Shown: piece by piece, positions 58,661 through 64,000 of the stretch
How the letters are laid out: each line of letters opens with the position of its first letter
Position numbering within the stretch: the stretch's first letter is position 1
From: Tretioscincus oriximinensis
Taxonomy: Eukaryota > Chordata > Lepidosauria > Squamata > Gymnophthalmidae
Direction: 5' to 3'
Assembly: GCA_022410635.1 (NCBI GenBank)
Contig: JAJVDF010000657.1
Coordinates: 134,204-198,203 of the forward strand
DNA: 64,000 bases
The notes under the pieces: generated by a model
Databases searched by the model: none
What the model saw: only the letters and a program-made list of their open reading frames with translations
Told to the model about the DNA's origin: nothing
Made by a program: the position numbers and the translations under genes

Positions 58661-58666
58661 AATAAA
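58661..58666 (+). terminator. RUFY1 polyadenylation signal candidate
   Basis: Canonical AATAAA, 861 nt after the stop codon, the first on this strand in the 3' flank. An alternative is 58,854. Confidence 0.5.
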
Positions 58667-58690
58667 ATATTTTAACTATCTGCATCCTTT

Positions 58691-60119
58691 TCCAGTTGGT
58701 CCCAGCCAAGGTAAAAGCATCAGGTCACTCTTGACCTACCCTTAATAGGGCAATTGGCAAAGTGATACCACTAGCAAAAAATTCAATAGCAGAAAATTTC
58801 CATCCTTGGTCATCAATTTAGTTTTTCCACAGGTCTAGGGTTAGAGGGGTAGAAATAAATTATAAAAGAAATGTAGTTCAATCCAAGTTAAAGAGTATTG
58901 ATACTCCTTAGGAGACCTTTCCCTGTGCCAGGAAACTTCTGTCACTCATTGATTTAATGTACTCAAAGTTGTACAGACCATTAGCTTCTGAAAGGCATGA
59001 CCCTTTGGAGCCAAAGGCTGCAACAGTGAACTAGAGTTGTGTTCAGGTGAAAATGATAGGTACACATTGGTGCTGAGAAATATACCAGCTACTTCAATGC
59101 ACCATTGCTACAAAAGCAGGCAACGGAAGGAAGGAAAAAAGGATAATGCAGGTAAGGCTATAATCAGTTAATGCAACAATATCTTCTTATAGGAAGAATG
59201 TAAGAGTGAAAGAGCCTGAAAATACCGAAATGTTATTTGATNCAGATTATGCAGGGAAAACAAGTGTATAAAGAATGTGATATAGCNATTAGACTGATCA
59301 CCTTCCAACTGGGGAAATGTGCAAACTTCAANGCACTGGTAGAACTGCCTTGCATCAACTCATTCTCATAGCATGCAGCAGTCAGCCAACAGGTGACTGA
59401 CTGCCTTCCCTTCTACAACTTTAAGTATATTATGATTAATACGATTAATATAAAGACTTAATCTCCAAAATAAATGCAGTGAAAAATTGTTTATTCCTCT
59501 GCACATCATGTTTTCAAGGTTTTTTTCTTTCTAGTGGAGGAAAGCTACGTTGTTTCCTAACCATTTAAGTCTTTAAACAACTGAATAAAAATGCTTTCTA
59601 GTTTCATTTTGTTTACACCTGCAAACATGCAAGCAGATCACTATTTTACATCTACAAGTACAGCTCAAAAACTAAAAGGAAACAAACCTTGCNGAATTTG
59701 AGTCAAGGCAAATCAGGGATAGCAATGCTGTGCTTTGGTCCAATGTAATTCATCATTCAAGGCAGCAGCCACCCTTTTAATGGAATGTCAATGAATGTAA
59801 CGACATGAAGATGAGCTAATAAACTAAGCCAGCATTAAATTTAAATCTGCACCACCCTATTTCCCTGTGGCTTATTGACAGTATTTAGAACAAATGACCT
59901 CCATTCACACTAGTGGTTACATTTTGGGAGAAACAAGCAATGAGAGTGGGAGGGAGAATTTAATACATTATACTGTATCATGGTTTTCCAAGAAGAGAAC
60001 CACCTAGGGAGTCACTGTACTGATGAATTGTACTACATCAGCAGCAAAAACAAAAATGCCTTTTTATGTCAGCAACAGCTTGCTTAAATCAAGAGGAGTT
60101 CCAATTTTTAAAAGGATGT
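58691..60119. other. Gap between convergent genes, including possible long 3' UTRs
   Basis: No gene seen. A further candidate minus-strand AATAAA (tttatt on +) is at 59,490-59,495, so part of this may be HNRNPH1 3' UTR. Confidence 0.45.
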
Positions 60120-60125
60120 TTTATT
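60120..60125 (-). terminator. HNRNPH1 polyadenylation signal candidate
   Basis: tttatt on the + strand, i.e. AATAAA on the minus strand, about 600 nt after the stop codon. An alternative site lies farther on at 59,490. Confidence 0.45.
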
Positions 60126-60722
60126 TTAACAAGTTTCACTTAACGCAATACACCTAAAAATAAACCACAATACAATGGAAGATTAAATCCAGGTCTCAGA
60201 TTCCATATGAACACCAAGACCACAATCCTTAGAGTAGCTGTATTGTGTCTCACATTTCCCCCTTAACTTAAAAAGAAAGCTTGAAGAGTGTCCTATAAGA
60301 TATTAAAAAGAAAACTAGAACTACCATGCCAAATGTTTACTTTTTGTATTCAACACAGCTCCTGTATCTTATTTGTACAAAAAAAAGCATGTTCTTGAAC
60401 ACACACTGAAATCAGTGTTTGGTGTTATATGGTATAAGAGCCACATTTAACATAATTATAACAGCTTTAACCTAAATACATATACTGCTCAAATACACTC
60501 CTACAACAAAAGTTGAAAAAGCTGAAAATTGTTCAACAGGAACTTTACTTGAATTACTCTAGATGAATGTTTCAGCATATTCAAAAATACTGAACTCGAA
60601 TATTTTAAAATGATCCTGATTTTCACTTACAAGTAAAGCATAAATCACAAGCTTGTATTGCAAAACTGTTAAACTTAAATTTTGTTTTAAAAAAAAAGAT
60701 TGATCAAAAATTAGGAGGCTGG
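60126..60722 (-). other. HNRNPH1: HNRNPH1 3' UTR (putative)
   Basis: AT-rich sequence directly after the stop codon on the minus strand. Its far end is set only by the candidate signal at 60,120. Confidence 0.5.

Positions 60723-64000
<3,278 letters not shown>

Larger units (their letters stand above)
57801..58690 (+). other. RUFY1: RUFY1 3' UTR (putative)
   Basis: AT-rich sequence after the stop. The first strong signal is AATAAA at 58,661-58,666 (gaataaaatattt) and a second is at 58,854-58,859. The end of the transcript is an inference. A 13-bp-arm hairpin lies inside at 58,542-58,581. Confidence 0.55.

Overview
The window is vertebrate nuclear DNA, most likely from a squamate reptile (lizard or snake). 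It carries split genes with GT-AG introns. Its repeats are the squamate mix: CR1-type and L1-type LINEs, Sauria-like tRNA SINEs, a copy closely resembling the SPIN hAT transposon, other hAT and mariner-type MITEs, and solo LTRs. Single 'n' bases are scattered through it, as in a draft assembly. The species cannot be fixed from the sequence alone.

Layout. Positions 1-36,900 are intergenic and hold no host gene I can support, only transposable elements, several nested in one another. Positions 36,930-37,990 are a CpG-rich promoter and first exon. Positions 37,652-57,800 hold RUFY1 on the + strand in 18 coding exons. All splice sites are GT/AG and all phases agree, giving 2,151 nt or 716 residues. 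Positions 57,801-60,722 are the facing 3' UTRs and the short gap between two convergent genes. Positions 60,723-63,415 on the - strand hold the last eight coding exons of HNRNPH1, whose 5' part lies beyond the right edge.

The two host genes are unrelated in function. RUFY1 is an endosomal RUN/coiled-coil/FYVE adaptor for Rab GTPases and membrane recycling. HNRNPH1 is a nuclear G-rich-RNA-binding splicing regulator. The convergent RUFY1/HNRNPH1 pair also occurs on human 5q35.3 (from memory), which supports the orthology. The paralogous pair RUFY2/HNRNPH3 was considered and rejected.

The most interesting material is in the repeats: hAT elements with readable 8-bp target-site duplications (one of which predicts an ambiguous base); a hAT and a mariner-like element that have grown internal minisatellites; a CpG-rich fold-back hAT; two roughly 70-bp-arm near-perfect palindromes of the same architecture; solo LTRs inside LINEs; and LINE-in-LINE nests. 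In the genes, the points to check are a NAGNAG acceptor at RUFY1 exon 2 and a 51-nt in-frame, cassette-like exon in HNRNPH1. I found no evidence of a wholly new gene system.
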